A stretch of 64,000 bases of DNA from Methylocystis suflitae (GTDB taxonomy: Bacteria > Pseudomonadota > Alphaproteobacteria > Rhizobiales > Beijerinckiaceae), in assembly GCF_024448135.1 (NCBI RefSeq), contig NZ_JAMRYX010000085.1, forward strand, positions 37,322 to 101,321, in the 5' to 3' direction. Position numbers and translations under genes: made by a program. Position 1 is the stretch's first letter. Every line of letters starts with the position of its first letter. Below, in pieces: positions 9,290 to 18,575 of the stretch. The notes under the pieces are model-generated. The model searched no databases. It had not been told where the DNA came from and worked only from the letters and a program-made list of their open reading frames with translations.

Positions 9290-10210
9290 CTAAGGAGATC
9301 GCGCGGCGGACCGAGACGCACCGGCCGAGGCCGCCGACAGGCAGAGGTATTCCCAGGCCATCGTCGCGCCGGCGAGCGCGGTGATTTCGGAAATGTCATA
9401 GGCCGGCGCCACCTCGACGACGTCCATCCCGACAAGGTTCAGATCACCGAGCTTGCGGATGATCGCCTGCGCCTGCCAAGTGGCCAGGCCGCCGATTTCC
9501 GGCGTGCCGGTCCCCGGGGCAAAGGCCGGATCAAGCGCGTCGACGTCGAATGTCAAATAGACCGGGGAGTCGTCGACGACGTCGACGATCCGCGAGGCGA
9601 TCGCCGCCGGCCCAATCTCATGCGCCTGCTGTGCGGCGATGATCGTGACGCCTTGTCCAAGCGTCCAGTCGTAGACTTCGCGTTGCACGGGCGAGCGAAT
9701 GCCGATCTGAATCATGCGGCGCGCATCGACAATGCCTTCATTGATCGCGTGATAGAACATCGAGCCATGCGCATAGGGCTGGCCGAAATTATCGGGCCAA
9801 GTATCGACGTGGGCGTCGAAATGAATCAACGCCAGCGGGCCGCGTCTTCTCGCGCAGGCGCGCAAGAGCGGCAGCGTGATTCCATGATCGCCGCCAAGCG
9901 TCACGAGATGCGCGTAGGCTGAGGCCTGCTCCTCGATGAGCTTGAGACTTGCGGCGATATCGCCCAGCGCGATGGCGAAATCGCCGACGTCAGCGAGCGG
10001 CAGATCGACGGGCGACGTCCAGTGCGCGGGGTGCTCGCCGTCGATCAACATACGGCTCGCGTGACGAATCGCCGACGGCCCGAAGCGCGCGCCGCTGCGG
10101 TTGGTTGTGCCGATGTCGAATGGGACGCCGGCGACGACAATCGCCGCGTCAGCACGCGGGGCGACGCCGAGGAAGGTCGGCGGCGCGGCGAATGTCGGCG
10201 TCCCACTCAT
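9290..10210 (-). CDS. speB: Agmatinase (ureohydrolase family)
   Basis: 306 residues. Agmatinase hydrolyses agmatine to putrescine and urea at a di-manganese centre. The metal motifs are present: GGDHG, HFDAHVD and TFDVDALDP. The ATG at 10210 overlaps the TGA of the upstream arginine decarboxylase by four bases, so I prefer it to the frame extension to 10267. The gene pair would give arginine to agmatine to putrescine. A guanidinobutyrase activity is possible because the family's substrates are hard to separate, but the neighbour favours agmatine. Confidence 0.85.
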   Translation of the reverse strand: MSGTPTFAAPPTFLGVAPRADAAIVVAGVPFDIGTTNRSGARFGPSAIRHASRMLIDGEHPAHWTSPVDLPLADVGDFAIALGDIAASLKLIEEQASAYAHLVTLGGDHGITLPLLRACARRRGPLALIHFDAHVDTWPDNFGQPYAHGSMFYHAINEGIVDARRMIQIGIRSPVQREVYDWTLGQGVTIIAAQQAHEIGPAAIASRIVDVVDDSPVYLTFDVDALDPAFAPGTGTPEIGGLATWQAQAIIRKLGDLNLVGMDVVEVAPAYDISEITALAGATMAWEYLCLSAASAGASRSAARSP

Positions 10211-10776
10211 GGCAAACCATCGAGTTTGACGAAACGGAACACCGCCGCGGCGACCGCGCAGGTCCACTCGCCGTTCGGAGCGCCTTCGGCCGCCGCGGTC
10301 AAAGACAGGCTCTCGACGATCAGTTCGCTTGTCTCATAAACCTTCTTGCGCTCGTTCCAGGCGGCGTCAGGATCGAATTCGATCCCGAGCGTCGAAGCGA
10401 GCATCGTCGCCGCGAGATCTTCCGCATGATCGCCGCTCTCGCGCTCCGTCAAGCCATAGCCGTGATGTTCCGAAATATAGCCGTAGAGCGTCGGCTCCTT
10501 TGGCCGCGCGAGGCCAATGCTTGCAGTGACGCGCCGTCCGGGCTCGTCGGTCTCGGCGCGCGCAAGCACCGTAAAAGTGATTTCGCCAGGCTGAAGCGTC
10601 GCGACGCCCCGCTCCACCGGAACGACTTCGCATCCCGCCGGCAGAATGGACGACACCGCCACGAGATTCTACTGTTCGATGTCGGCGTCGCGCAGCGCAT
10701 ATTCGAACGCCGTCAGACGATGACGATGAACGCCGACGCCGCGCGTGAGAAAGACGCATTGCGGAATGGGAAACAT
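10207..10776 (-). pseudogene. Pyruvoyl-dependent arginine decarboxylase interrupted by an in-frame amber codon
   Basis: Read from the ATG at 10776 (AGGAG about ten bases upstream) the product starts MFPIPQCVFLTRGVGVH, runs 35 residues to DADIEQ, then meets TAG at 10669-10671. The same frame continues NLVAVSSILPAGCE to a stop at 10207. Both parts match the PvlArgDC (PdaD) family: the Ser-Ser pair just after the stop is the self-cleavage site where the second Ser becomes the pyruvoyl group. The downstream part also has a GTG at 10662 that could restart translation. Apart from the stop the gene looks intact, so it may be a recent nonsense mutant, a suppressed or read-through gene, or a sequencing error. 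It overlaps speB by four bases. Confidence 0.8.
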
Positions 10777-10879
10777 CGAACGCGCTCCTGGCAAAAACCG
10801 CAACGCTTCAATTAGGACAAGCGGGCGAGACTGCCACGCGAATTGGCGGACGCTCCTTAAAACCAACAGCAGGCCACGC

Positions 10880-11701
10880 TTATTTTTTGCAGGCCGGCGT
10901 CGGCTGCAAGACGAGATCCGTCATGTCGCCGCGCAAGACGAAGTCGCCATAGTCGAGTTTCAACGCGCGCGAGACGCCGTTTTCATAAAGGTCGAAGGAC
11001 AGCACATAAATCGGCTGCCCGTCCTTTTTGCCTAGGTCAAAATAGGAAATCGCCACCGGCCAGCGACGGATGTTGTTGAGCGCATCCAAGCGCGCGACCT
11101 TTTCCTGGGGCGGCTCGGTCGTCGGCTTGCCAATGACCGTTAAGGTATCAAACGCCTTCTCGCCGTCTCCCGTGCCGTCGAAGACCCGCGCTTCAAGCAG
11201 CTGTTCACCGGCCGCGGCCGTTTCCACGATCTTGCGCAAATGTTCCGTCGGAAAGAGCATCGGACCGGCGAGCTCCAGTCGCGTGCGCTTGGGCTTTGCA
11301 AGATCGATGGCAAGCCGGGCGTCGGCGGATTTTTTGGCCATTCCGTCGACTTCATCGGTCCGCGAGTTGTCGACTTTGGTCTCCACCTTGAAGCGAAAGT
11401 CCGCGCCGTCGCCGCCCTCGAATGTCGCCGAACGCATGTCGGAGAGCTTGGCCGCCCCTTCCGAGGGCTGCAATTCGGTGATCTGGCGAAAATTCTGCAC
11501 ATAGCCCTCGCAGGCCGAACCGGAAAAGTCGAAAGCGATCCGGCCGCGCGCCTGCGCCGGCGCCTTCGCGCCGCTCGATTTCAACAGGCTCAGATCATAA
11601 ACGGCGCGATGATTGGCGAGCGGCAATGCGCGCTCGGCGAACGCCTGGCCGACGGGCGTCGCCGCGCAGATCGCGGCGGCCAGCACGCGTAACGAAATCA
11701 T
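10880..11701 (-). CDS. EipB-type periplasmic envelope integrity protein (DUF1849)
   Basis: 273-residue exported protein. A signal peptide (MISLRVLAAAICAATPVGQAFA region) leads into HRAVYDLSLL, the typical opening of EipB/DUF1849 proteins of Alphaproteobacteria. Cys in SACEGYVQNF and the Cys near the C-terminus (TPACKK) correspond to the pair known to form a disulfide in Brucella EipB. The family forms a beta-spiral and supports envelope stability. The start at 11701 has AAAGAGG upstream; the frame is open to 11737. It is a single-gene unit divergent from ridA. Confidence 0.8.
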   Translation of the reverse strand: MISLRVLAAAICAATPVGQAFAERALPLANHRAVYDLSLLKSSGAKAPAQARGRIAFDFSGSACEGYVQNFRQITELQPSEGAAKLSDMRSATFEGGDGADFRFKVETKVDNSRTDEVDGMAKKSADARLAIDLAKPKRTRLELAGPMLFPTEHLRKIVETAAAGEQLLEARVFDGTGDGEKAFDTLTVIGKPTTEPPQEKVARLDALNNIRRWPVAISYFDLGKKDGQPIYVLSFDLYENGVSRALKLDYGDFVLRGDMTDLVLQPTPACKK

Positions 11702-11808
11702 TGGACCTCTTTCTGTGTGGCGGCGCCTGGACGCCATTGCGTCGCGTGGAGTAGGAAACTAGGGTCGCGCGTCATTGGGAGCAACGACTTTCTCTTTGAA
11801 GAGGCGCT

Positions 11809-12288
11809 ATGACCGCATCGTCCGACACCCCGCTCGCGCGGCTGAAAGAGCTGGGACTGACGCTGCCCGCCGCGGCCGCGCCGGTCGCTAACTATGTTCC
11901 TTTTGTGCGCACCGGCGCTTTACTGTTCATATCGGGACAGCTGCCGCTCGGCTCCAATGGCGTCGACCCGGCGCATCAAGGCAAGCTCGGCGCTGGCGTT
12001 TCGCTTGAGGCGGGGCAATCCGCCGCGCGTCAGGCGGCGCTCAACGTCCTCGCCCAAGCCAACGCCGCCACCGGCGATCTTGCGAAATTGCGCGCCGTGC
12101 GGCTCGGCGGCTATGTCAACAGCGCGCCCGACTTCGCTTCGCTGCCGCAAGTCGTCAACGGCGCTTCCGATCTCGTCGCGGCCGTGCTGGGCGCGAATGG
12201 CAAACATGCGCGCTTCGCCGTGGGCGTCGCGCAATTGCCGCTCGACGCCGCTGTCGAAGTGGAAGGAATCTTCGAGATTCTTCCGTGA
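11809..12288 (+). CDS. RidA/YjgF-family protein
   Basis: 159 residues of the Rid family, subgroup with a longer N-terminus (similar to bacterial YjgF-like proteins beginning RLKELGLTLP). Family members deaminate reactive enamine/imine intermediates. The core is seen in LFISGQLP and in the C-terminal VEVEGIFEI; the archetypal RidA arginine is not clearly placed, so activity is uncertain. The stop overlaps the start of the following GDPD gene (GTGA), so the two are one operon. Confidence 0.8.
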   Translation: MTASSDTPLARLKELGLTLPAAAAPVANYVPFVRTGALLFISGQLPLGSNGVDPAHQGKLGAGVSLEAGQSAARQAALNVLAQANAATGDLAKLRAVRLGGYVNSAPDFASLPQVVNGASDLVAAVLGANGKHARFAVGVAQLPLDAAVEVEGIFEILP

Positions 12289-13052
12289 ACCCCCGTGATT
12301 TTTCGTGGCTGACGGCGCGGCCGATCGCGCACCGCGGACTGCATGACGCCCGCAAGGGCGTGATCGAAAATTCGATTTCGGCCGCCCGCGCGGCGATCGC
12401 CGCCGGCTTTGGCGTCGAATGCGACGTGCAACTCACAGCCGACGGCGAACTCGTCGTATTTCACGACGAGACGCTGGAGCGCCTGACCGAAAGCGCCGGG
12501 GCTGTCGCGATGCGCAGCGCGAATGAGCTCAGTCGTCTGAGGCTGCGCGGCGCCAGTGACGCCATTCCCACGTTTTCCGAGTTTCTCGCGGCTATCGCTG
12601 GGCGAACGCCGATCATTGTGGAAATCAAGAGCGCCTTCGATGGCGACACTGCCGCGGCGCAGCGCACGGCGCAGGCGTTGGCGCGTTACGAGGGGCCAGT
12701 CGCCATCGAAAGTTTCGATCCCGATCAGATCGCGTTTCTTCGCGCGCGCGCCGCGGCGCTTGGGATCGCGCATCGGCCGCTCGGCATCGTCGGCGAGGCG
12801 CATTACGACGCGGATGATTGGCCGCAGCTGTCCACCGCGCAGCGCGCGGAGCTCACGCACTTTCTGCACTACCAGCGCACGCTGCCGGATTTCCTGTCTT
12901 GGCGCGTGCGCGATCTTCCGCACGCCATTCCCCTGCTGTTGCGCGACGCGCTCAAGATTCCCGTAACGACCTGGACCGTGCGTTCGCCCGAGATAGCGGC
13001 GCGGGCGCGAGAATGGACCGATCAGATCGTCTTCGAGGGCTTCTCGCCATAA
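12285..13052 (+). CDS. Glycerophosphodiester phosphodiesterase
   Basis: 255 residues with a TIM-barrel GDPD domain. The signature is complete: AHRGLH (His16), the Glu-Asn of VIENS, VECDVQ and the second His in VFHDETL. The enzyme hydrolyses glycerophosphodiesters from lipid turnover to glycerol-3-phosphate and an alcohol. No signal peptide is seen, so it is cytoplasmic. It starts with GTG overlapping the ridA stop by four bases. Cytoplasmic GDPDs of this type (UgpQ-like) are common in Rhizobiales. Confidence 0.87.
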   Translation: MNPRDFSWLTARPIAHRGLHDARKGVIENSISAARAAIAAGFGVECDVQLTADGELVVFHDETLERLTESAGAVAMRSANELSRLRLRGASDAIPTFSEFLAAIAGRTPIIVEIKSAFDGDTAAAQRTAQALARYEGPVAIESFDPDQIAFLRARAAALGIAHRPLGIVGEAHYDADDWPQLSTAQRAELTHFLHYQRTLPDFLSWRVRDLPHAIPLLLRDALKIPVTTWTVRSPEIAARAREWTDQIVFEGFSP

Positions 13053-13180
13053 GCGTTCCAATCGCGCGGCCTGTGCGCCGCCGCATCCGCCCAAGCGCCA
13101 ATTCTTGTTAGCAGAGCCGATCGGGCGCGACATGAATCACAAATGGAGCGCGCCCCTCGATCGACGGGAGCCACATCGCC

Positions 13181-13879
13181 ATGCGCCAGCGCAGATGCTC
13201 GTTTCGCCTTGTGCTAACAATTGGAATAGCGGCGCTCCTGGGAGTCGGCGCAGCCGTCGCCGACGTGAAAGACGGATCCTTCGACGCCGATGGCGCCCGC
13301 CGCGCAACAGGCGAAATGGATCGCGACAAGACGCTGCAATCCAGCGCCCGCGCCTGTCCGGCGGACGTTTTCCGTAAGGAAGCCTCGCTTGGCGGATTGC
13401 TCCTGGGAGATGAAGCGGTCACGCGCGATCACTGCGCAGCCCGCCCTGAGGAATGCTATCAAGCCTGCATTGGTAAGCGCAGCGGCGAACACTGCTTCCG
13501 GTTGGCGCTCGCGTTTCAGGAGAATGAAAGCGTCATCGCGCCGCGCTACGCGCAGCTCATGTTCGCAATGGCCTGTGCGCTTGGCAAGGCCTCCGGCTGC
13601 ACCAACCGCGCCGCGCATATGCGCAACGCCGCCGAAGAGGGCGATCCGCTCGAGTCGCTGTCGGCAAAGGCCAATGAGCGCTGTCAATTTCGCAGCTTTA
13701 AGATCGCCTGCGACAAAAGCGATCATTGGGGATGCGCTATGCTCGGACAGGCGTACCGCAACGGCGAGGGCGTAAAGAAAAGCGTTGCCCTCGCGCGTCG
13801 CTACTACAGGAAATCCTGCAGGCTCGACTCAAAATTCGCCGCCTGCGATTTTTCCCGCCGCGCGCTGAGATCAATGTGA
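13181..13879 (+). CDS. Exported cysteine-rich Sel1-repeat-like protein
   Basis: 232 residues with an N-terminal signal peptide ending near AVADVKDG. Many cysteines occur in pairs separated as in Hcp/Sel1 repeats (CYQACIGKRSGEHC, CALGKASGC, CDKSDHWGCAMLGQAYRNG). One clear Sel1 motif, GQAYRNGEGVKKS, is followed by ARRYYRKSC. Such periplasmic solenoids form disulfide-linked helix pairs and mediate protein contacts. I cannot assign a function. Confidence 0.65.
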   Translation: MRQRRCSFRLVLTIGIAALLGVGAAVADVKDGSFDADGARRATGEMDRDKTLQSSARACPADVFRKEASLGGLLLGDEAVTRDHCAARPEECYQACIGKRSGEHCFRLALAFQENESVIAPRYAQLMFAMACALGKASGCTNRAAHMRNAAEEGDPLESLSAKANERCQFRSFKIACDKSDHWGCAMLGQAYRNGEGVKKSVALARRYYRKSCRLDSKFAACDFSRRALRSM

Positions 13880-13891
13880 CTCGCCGCGGCG

Positions 13892-15457
13892 CTATTCTGC
13901 GGGGACCAATCCGTTGACCGGCTGCAGGCCCCGCATTTCCTTGAGTTCAACGCGGATATTGTAATCGCTCGCAGCTTTGATGAAATCCTGAATCGTCTCC
14001 ATGATGTCCTGATCGATAAAGCCGGCGCGCGTGCCGTCGATCACCAGATAGCTGTCTTCCTCGACATCCTCGAGGAAGTTGCGCAGCTGCGCCTTATTGA
14101 GGAAGGATACATCCTTTTGCAGGCGTAGCAGGTAGTTCCGGCCGTCGCGCGTGAGCGTGAACGCGGAGTGGTAATTCGCGCGCAACACGAAGAACAGGCC
14201 CACGGCCATGCCGATCGCCATGCCCTTGAGGAGATCCGTCGAAAGAATAGCGCCGACCGTCACGGCGAAGGGCGCGAACTGGTTGAAGCCCTTGTCATAT
14301 TGCTGAACGAAGAGCTTCGGCTTCGCGAGTTTGTAGCCGGTCAGGAGCAGCACCGCAGCAAGACAGGCGAGAGGAATCATGTTGAGCACGCTCGCCAGGA
14401 ACATCGCGCTGAGCAACAGCAGCACGCCGTGGACAAAGGACGCCACCTTGGTGTGCGCGCCAGCGTCGATGCTGGCGGAGCTGCGCACGATCACTGCAGT
14501 GATCGGCAATCCGCCCAACAAGCCGCTCAGGAAATTACCGACGCCCTGGGCTTTGAGTTCCTGATTGGTCGGCGCGATGCGCTTGAGCGGGTCGAGCTTA
14601 TCGACCGCTTCGAGACTCAGCAGAGTTTCAAGGCTGCCGACCAGCGCCAAAGTGGCGGCCGTCACATAGATCTGGACATCGATCAGCCGCGTAAAGTCCG
14701 GAAAGCTGAACTCCCGCGCGAAATCGATCGGTCCAAAGATGGCCGGAAGATTGACGAGATGCTGCGGCGCGATCGCCAAAGAGGGAAACAGCGTCTGAGC
14801 CGCGATGTTATAGGCGACGCCAAACAACACGGCGACCAGCGGACCGGGCGCGAGCGAAAGGTAGCGATGCTTCTTGATGTAGGGCGTATCCCAAAGGAGC
14901 ATGATCGCGAGGGAGACGACGCTAACGATCACCGCTCCCGTCGAAAAGGAGCGAAAGGCGTCAAAGATAAAGGAGAGACGCGTGTGGCTGTCGTCTTCGA
15001 GGAACGACAAGTCAGCTTCCGCGTCGGCGTCGTAGCCAACCGCGTGCGGCAATTGTTTCATGATCAGGATCAACCCGATCGCCGCGAGCATGCCCTTGAT
15101 GACGGCCGACGGAAAAAACGCGCCGATGACGCCCGCCCGCAGAAAGCCCATCCCCAATTGCAGGAGGCCCGACAGCGCCACCGCAAGCAGCATGGCGTCG
15201 AAGCCGAGTTTTTCGGCCGCGGTCGCGACAATGACGGTCAGGCCTGCGGCAGGACCCGAAACGCTCAACTGCGAACCGCTAATCAAGGAGACGACGAGCC
15301 CGCCGATGATCCCCGCGATAATTCCCGAAAAGGGCGGCGCGCCGGAAGCAACCGCAATGCCGAGGCACAGCGGCACCGCGACGAGAAACACCACGACCCC
15401 CGCCGGAATGTCATGATCGAGGTAGCGGACGTAGTAGTCGAGATGTCTCCTGAACAC
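13892..15457 (-). CDS. SulP-family anion transporter with C-terminal STAS domain
   Basis: 521 residues, 10-14 membrane helices starting at about residue 18, with the SulP features FSGIIAGIIGG and SGPAAGLTV in the first transmembrane segments. The last 100 residues form a STAS domain (FLNKAQLRNFLEDV, LVIDGTRAGFIDQD). SulP proteins move sulfate, bicarbonate or dicarboxylates. Translation starts with GTG at 15457 behind AAGGAG. It is 42 bases downstream of a beta-carbonic anhydrase gene on the same strand, an arrangement typical of predicted bicarbonate transporters, so bicarbonate is the most likely substrate (inference). Confidence 0.88.
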   Translation of the reverse strand: MFRRHLDYYVRYLDHDIPAGVVVFLVAVPLCLGIAVASGAPPFSGIIAGIIGGLVVSLISGSQLSVSGPAAGLTVIVATAAEKLGFDAMLLAVALSGLLQLGMGFLRAGVIGAFFPSAVIKGMLAAIGLILIMKQLPHAVGYDADAEADLSFLEDDSHTRLSFIFDAFRSFSTGAVIVSVVSLAIMLLWDTPYIKKHRYLSLAPGPLVAVLFGVAYNIAAQTLFPSLAIAPQHLVNLPAIFGPIDFAREFSFPDFTRLIDVQIYVTAATLALVGSLETLLSLEAVDKLDPLKRIAPTNQELKAQGVGNFLSGLLGGLPITAVIVRSSASIDAGAHTKVASFVHGVLLLLSAMFLASVLNMIPLACLAAVLLLTGYKLAKPKLFVQQYDKGFNQFAPFAVTVGAILSTDLLKGMAIGMAVGLFFVLRANYHSAFTLTRDGRNYLLRLQKDVSFLNKAQLRNFLEDVEEDSYLVIDGTRAGFIDQDIMETIQDFIKAASDYNIRVELKEMRGLQPVNGLVPAE

Positions 15458-15499
15458 GCCTGAATTCTCCTTATTGGCGGTTTTATGCCGCGCGGTCGG

Positions 15500-16144
15500 T
15501 TAGAAATCCCCGCCATGTTGCTGATAGATGACGTCGACGTCGCTGCCCGGCGGCAGCGTGATGAGCTCATGCAGGATCCCATCGTCGAGCCCGAACACCC
15601 AGCCGTGCAGCATCGGCCGCTGATCTTCCTTCCAGGCGGTCTGCACAATGGAAAATTGCGACAGACGCATCACTTGCTCGATGACATTGATTTCGACGAG
15701 CCGATCGGCGCGTTCTGTCTGAGAGTTGAGAGCGTCGATCTCTTCTCTATGCATCCGATAGATGTCTTTAATATGCATCAGCCATTTATTGAGCAGCGAC
15801 AACTCGGGGCGCTGTCGGTCAAGGGCGGCGCGAACGCCGCCGCAATTATAGTGACCGCAGACGATGACGTGCGGAACTTTGAGCACCTGCACAGCGTATT
15901 GGATGACGCTGAGACAGTTGAAGTCCGTGCAGATCACCTGATTGGCGATATTGCGATGCGCGAAAATCGCGCCCGGCAGCGCGTTGACGATAATGTCGGC
16001 GGGCACGCGGCTGTCGGAGCAGCCGATCCACAGGAATTCGGGCTTCTGATCGGCCGCGAGACGCTCGAAATAGCCGGGATCGCGCTCACAGACTTCCTCG
16101 GCCCAGGCTTTGTTCTCAAGCAACAGTTTTTCGAAGGATTTCAT
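15500..16144 (-). CDS. Beta-class carbonic anhydrase
   Basis: 214 residues, about the length of E. coli Can. Zinc ligands are Cys42 (CSDSR), His98 and Cys101 (GHYNCGG), with Asp44 and Arg46 forming the catalytic dyad. It interconverts carbon dioxide and bicarbonate in the cytoplasm. I placed the start at the ATG at 16144 (MKSFEKLLL) because this is where family similarity begins; the frame is open to 16360. It precedes the SulP transporter in an operon. Bicarbonate is the substrate of PEP carboxylase, encoded later in the window. Confidence 0.92.
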   Translation of the reverse strand: MKSFEKLLLENKAWAEEVCERDPGYFERLAADQKPEFLWIGCSDSRVPADIIVNALPGAIFAHRNIANQVICTDFNCLSVIQYAVQVLKVPHVIVCGHYNCGGVRAALDRQRPELSLLNKWLMHIKDIYRMHREEIDALNSQTERADRLVEINVIEQVMRLSQFSIVQTAWKEDQRPMLHGWVFGLDDGILHELITLPPGSDVDVIYQQHGGDF

Positions 16145-16384
16145 AAGGCCCGTTTTTCTTTCAGCTGTCGCCTCAAAAGCGGTCTGTTGCGACAGCGATG
16201 TGACAGCAACGAAGCCGCTCGTAACAAGAGCGCGAACTAAGGCGATCATCCTCGGCGTCGAGCGCCCTCGCTCAAGCAGGGGCGAGTCTACGAAGCTCTT
16301 GAGGTCACGACAAGTCCGCGAACTCGTCCTCGCATAGGGCCACGCGCGCGAAACGGACAAGAGAAAACCGCTCGCTTCGGCCGC

Positions 16385-17923
16385 CTATTTTTGTTGCGCC
16401 GCGCAGAGCTCCCGCCACACCTGCGGCAACGTGGCGATGATATCGTCGGCGATTAGACCGGGACCAAAAATCTCGGCGGCGCGCGCATGCATCCAGGCGG
16501 CGCAGGACGCCGCGAGGAAGCCGTCCATGCGCTGCGCCAGCAAGCCGGCGATAACGCCGGTCAAGACGTCGCCCGAGCCCGCCGTGGCGAGCCAGGGCGT
16601 CGCATAAGGAAGGATGGAGGCGCGTCCATCGGGCGCGGCGACGACGGTATCCGCTCCCTTGAAGAGCACAACCGCGCCGCTGGCGCGCGCCGCCTCACGC
16701 GCCTTGTCGAGTTTCGAGCGGCAGCTGCAATCGCTCTCGCAAGCGGCGAAGAGCCGTGCGAATTCGCCGGCGTGCGGCGTCATCACCACTGGACCCGGCG
16801 CAGCGCGCGTTGCGCGCCACAGCCGCTCTGGATAGCCGGCGAAGCTCGAGAGCGCGTCCGCGTCGAGGACCGCGGCGCGGCGATAGGCCTGCGGCGCAAG
16901 CGCCGTTTCGACCTGTGCGCAGCTTTCCTCGCTGACGCCTAGCCCGGGACCGATGGCGACGGCATTTTTGCGCTCGTCGGAGAGAACCTTGGCGAGGCCC
17001 TTCGCGCCGTCGGCCGGCCGAACCATGACCGACGTGAGCGCGCTGGCGTTGACCGCAAGCGCTTCAATTGGGCTGGCGAGCGTCACGAGACCCGAGCCGG
17101 CGCGCAAGGCCGCCGCCGCCGAAAGCCGCGCGGCGCCTGTAAAGGAGGCTCCGCCCGAAACGACCAGCGCATGGCCGCGCGAATATTTGTGGCCCTCGAC
17201 CTGCGGCAGGGGCAGCGCGGCGCGCCAGAGCTGCGGCATGTTGACGAAAGTCTCAACGGCGAGCGAATCGAGCGCGGAGGGTCGAATGCCGATATGCGCG
17301 CAAGTGAGCGCGCCGCAATGCAGACGGCCGGGCAACAGCAGATGGCCGGTCTTCACGCGAAAGAAGGTGACGGTCGCGTCGGCCTCCACCGCCGCGCCGC
17401 GCACCGCGCCGGTCGTCCCGTCAACGCCGCTTGGAATATCGACGGCGACGACGTTCTGGCCGCTTTCGCGCCGCCAGCGATTCAAGCGGCGGACGAGCGC
17501 GCTGGCGTTCGAATCGAGATCGCGCGCGAGGCCCGTGCCGAACAGAGCGTCGATAACGAGATCGACGCCGTCGAAGCTGCAGTCGAGCGCTGACGTGACT
17601 GGGCAGGGCCAGGCGGCGGCCGCTCGCGCCGCGTCGCCGCGCAATTGGTCGAGCGGGGTCAGGGAGGCGACGCGGACTTTATAGCGCTGCGCGCGCAGCA
17701 GCCGCGCCGCGACGAAGCCGTCGCCGCCATTGTTGCCCGGACCGCAGAGCACCAAGACCCGCCGCCCGCTGGTGCGTTGAAGAATTTGGCTGGTCGCACG
17801 CGCGATCGCCGCGGCGGCGCTCTCCATCAGCGACATCGCCGGCACGCCGCTCTCGATCGTCAGGCGATCGGCGCGAGCCATTTGATCCGTCGTGAGGATT
17901 TCGAGCGGGAAGGCGGAGGGCAT
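16385..17923 (-). CDS. nnr: Bifunctional NAD(P)H-hydrate epimerase / ADP-dependent NAD(P)HX dehydratase
   Basis: 512 residues, matching the fused YjeF protein. The N-terminal epimerase (YjeF_N) shows GPGNNGGDGFVAAR and DALFGTGL. The C-terminal ribokinase-like dehydratase shows the conserved GSGDVLTGVIAG near residue 455. Together they repair hydrated NADH and NADPH made by heat or by GAPDH side reaction. It is a stand-alone minus-strand gene divergent from the following small gene. Confidence 0.9.
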   Translation of the reverse strand: MPSAFPLEILTTDQMARADRLTIESGVPAMSLMESAAAAIARATSQILQRTSGRRVLVLCGPGNNGGDGFVAARLLRAQRYKVRVASLTPLDQLRGDAARAAAAWPCPVTSALDCSFDGVDLVIDALFGTGLARDLDSNASALVRRLNRWRRESGQNVVAVDIPSGVDGTTGAVRGAAVEADATVTFFRVKTGHLLLPGRLHCGALTCAHIGIRPSALDSLAVETFVNMPQLWRAALPLPQVEGHKYSRGHALVVSGGASFTGAARLSAAAALRAGSGLVTLASPIEALAVNASALTSVMVRPADGAKGLAKVLSDERKNAVAIGPGLGVSEESCAQVETALAPQAYRRAAVLDADALSSFAGYPERLWRATRAAPGPVVMTPHAGEFARLFAACESDCSCRSKLDKAREAARASGAVVLFKGADTVVAAPDGRASILPYATPWLATAGSGDVLTGVIAGLLAQRMDGFLAASCAAWMHARAAEIFGPGLIADDIIATLPQVWRELCAAQQK

Positions 17924-18042
17924 GGCGCGATGGTGACCGAAGGCCGCCGCCCGCGCAATGGGCGCCGCTCACAAGATGGACGCCGCGCCCGGTAATAGGG
18001 CGCCGCATTCCGCCGCGCCCCGGTTTCCGCTATGTCAGCGAC

Positions 18043-18558
18043 ATGCTGACCGCCGCGCTGATCGCCTTCGACTCTCCCCGCGCCCCGCTGCGCCGGGAGG
18101 CCGTGGCGCGCAGCCTCGGTTCGCTCGTCGAGTCGTGCGTCCAAGGACTGATTGCCGACGCTCTGATCCTCGCCGCGCCGGGACGAGGCCTGGACGGGAT
18201 CGCCGATGAAGCCGGCTGCGCGCTGATCGAAGCGCCGCACGCCGCCGAGGGCCTGGCGCAGGCGCTGAAAGCGGCGCGGCGCGACCATCTTCTCCTTCTG
18301 CTGGCGGGGTTCGCCGTGGAGCGCGGCTTTGCCGAGGAAGCGCAGGATTTTTTCGCCTATGGCGACGCCAGCCGCGCCCGAACGATTCGGCTGGCGCCCG
18401 ATTCGTTGATCACCCGCCTTGCGCCGGCCCTGGCGCGTCCGGTCGGGCTCATTGCGCCAAAGAGCGCGCTCTCATCCGCCGAAGGCGCGGATCTGGCGCA
18501 ACTTGTGCGAAAGATGCGGGGCGCCGATCTGACGACCCGCGCCCGCCGCGTCCTGTAG
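18043..18558 (+). CDS. Small GT-A-like protein, possibly a family 2 glycosyltransferase relative
   Basis: 171 residues, with alternating strands and helices and no signal peptide. The stretch ADEAGCALIEA followed by LAQALKAARRDHLLLLLAG resembles the region of small family 2 glycosyltransferase-like proteins of Rhizobiales where the sugar-nucleotide pocket lies. No DxD motif can be identified, so catalytic activity is doubtful. It lies between nnr and a metalloprotease gene, divergent from one and convergent with the other. Confidence 0.45.
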   Translation: MLTAALIAFDSPRAPLRREAVARSLGSLVESCVQGLIADALILAAPGRGLDGIADEAGCALIEAPHAAEGLAQALKAARRDHLLLLLAGFAVERGFAEEAQDFFAYGDASRARTIRLAPDSLITRLAPALARPVGLIAPKSALSSAEGADLAQLVRKMRGADLTTRARRVL

Positions 18559-18575
18559 GCGCAGCGTCCGGCCGA

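Noticed and set aside
14168..15463. A 431-residue plus-strand frame opposite the SulP gene
   Set aside because: It is very rich in Arg, Asp, Glu and Gln with no fold, the reverse image of a hydrophobic membrane protein.
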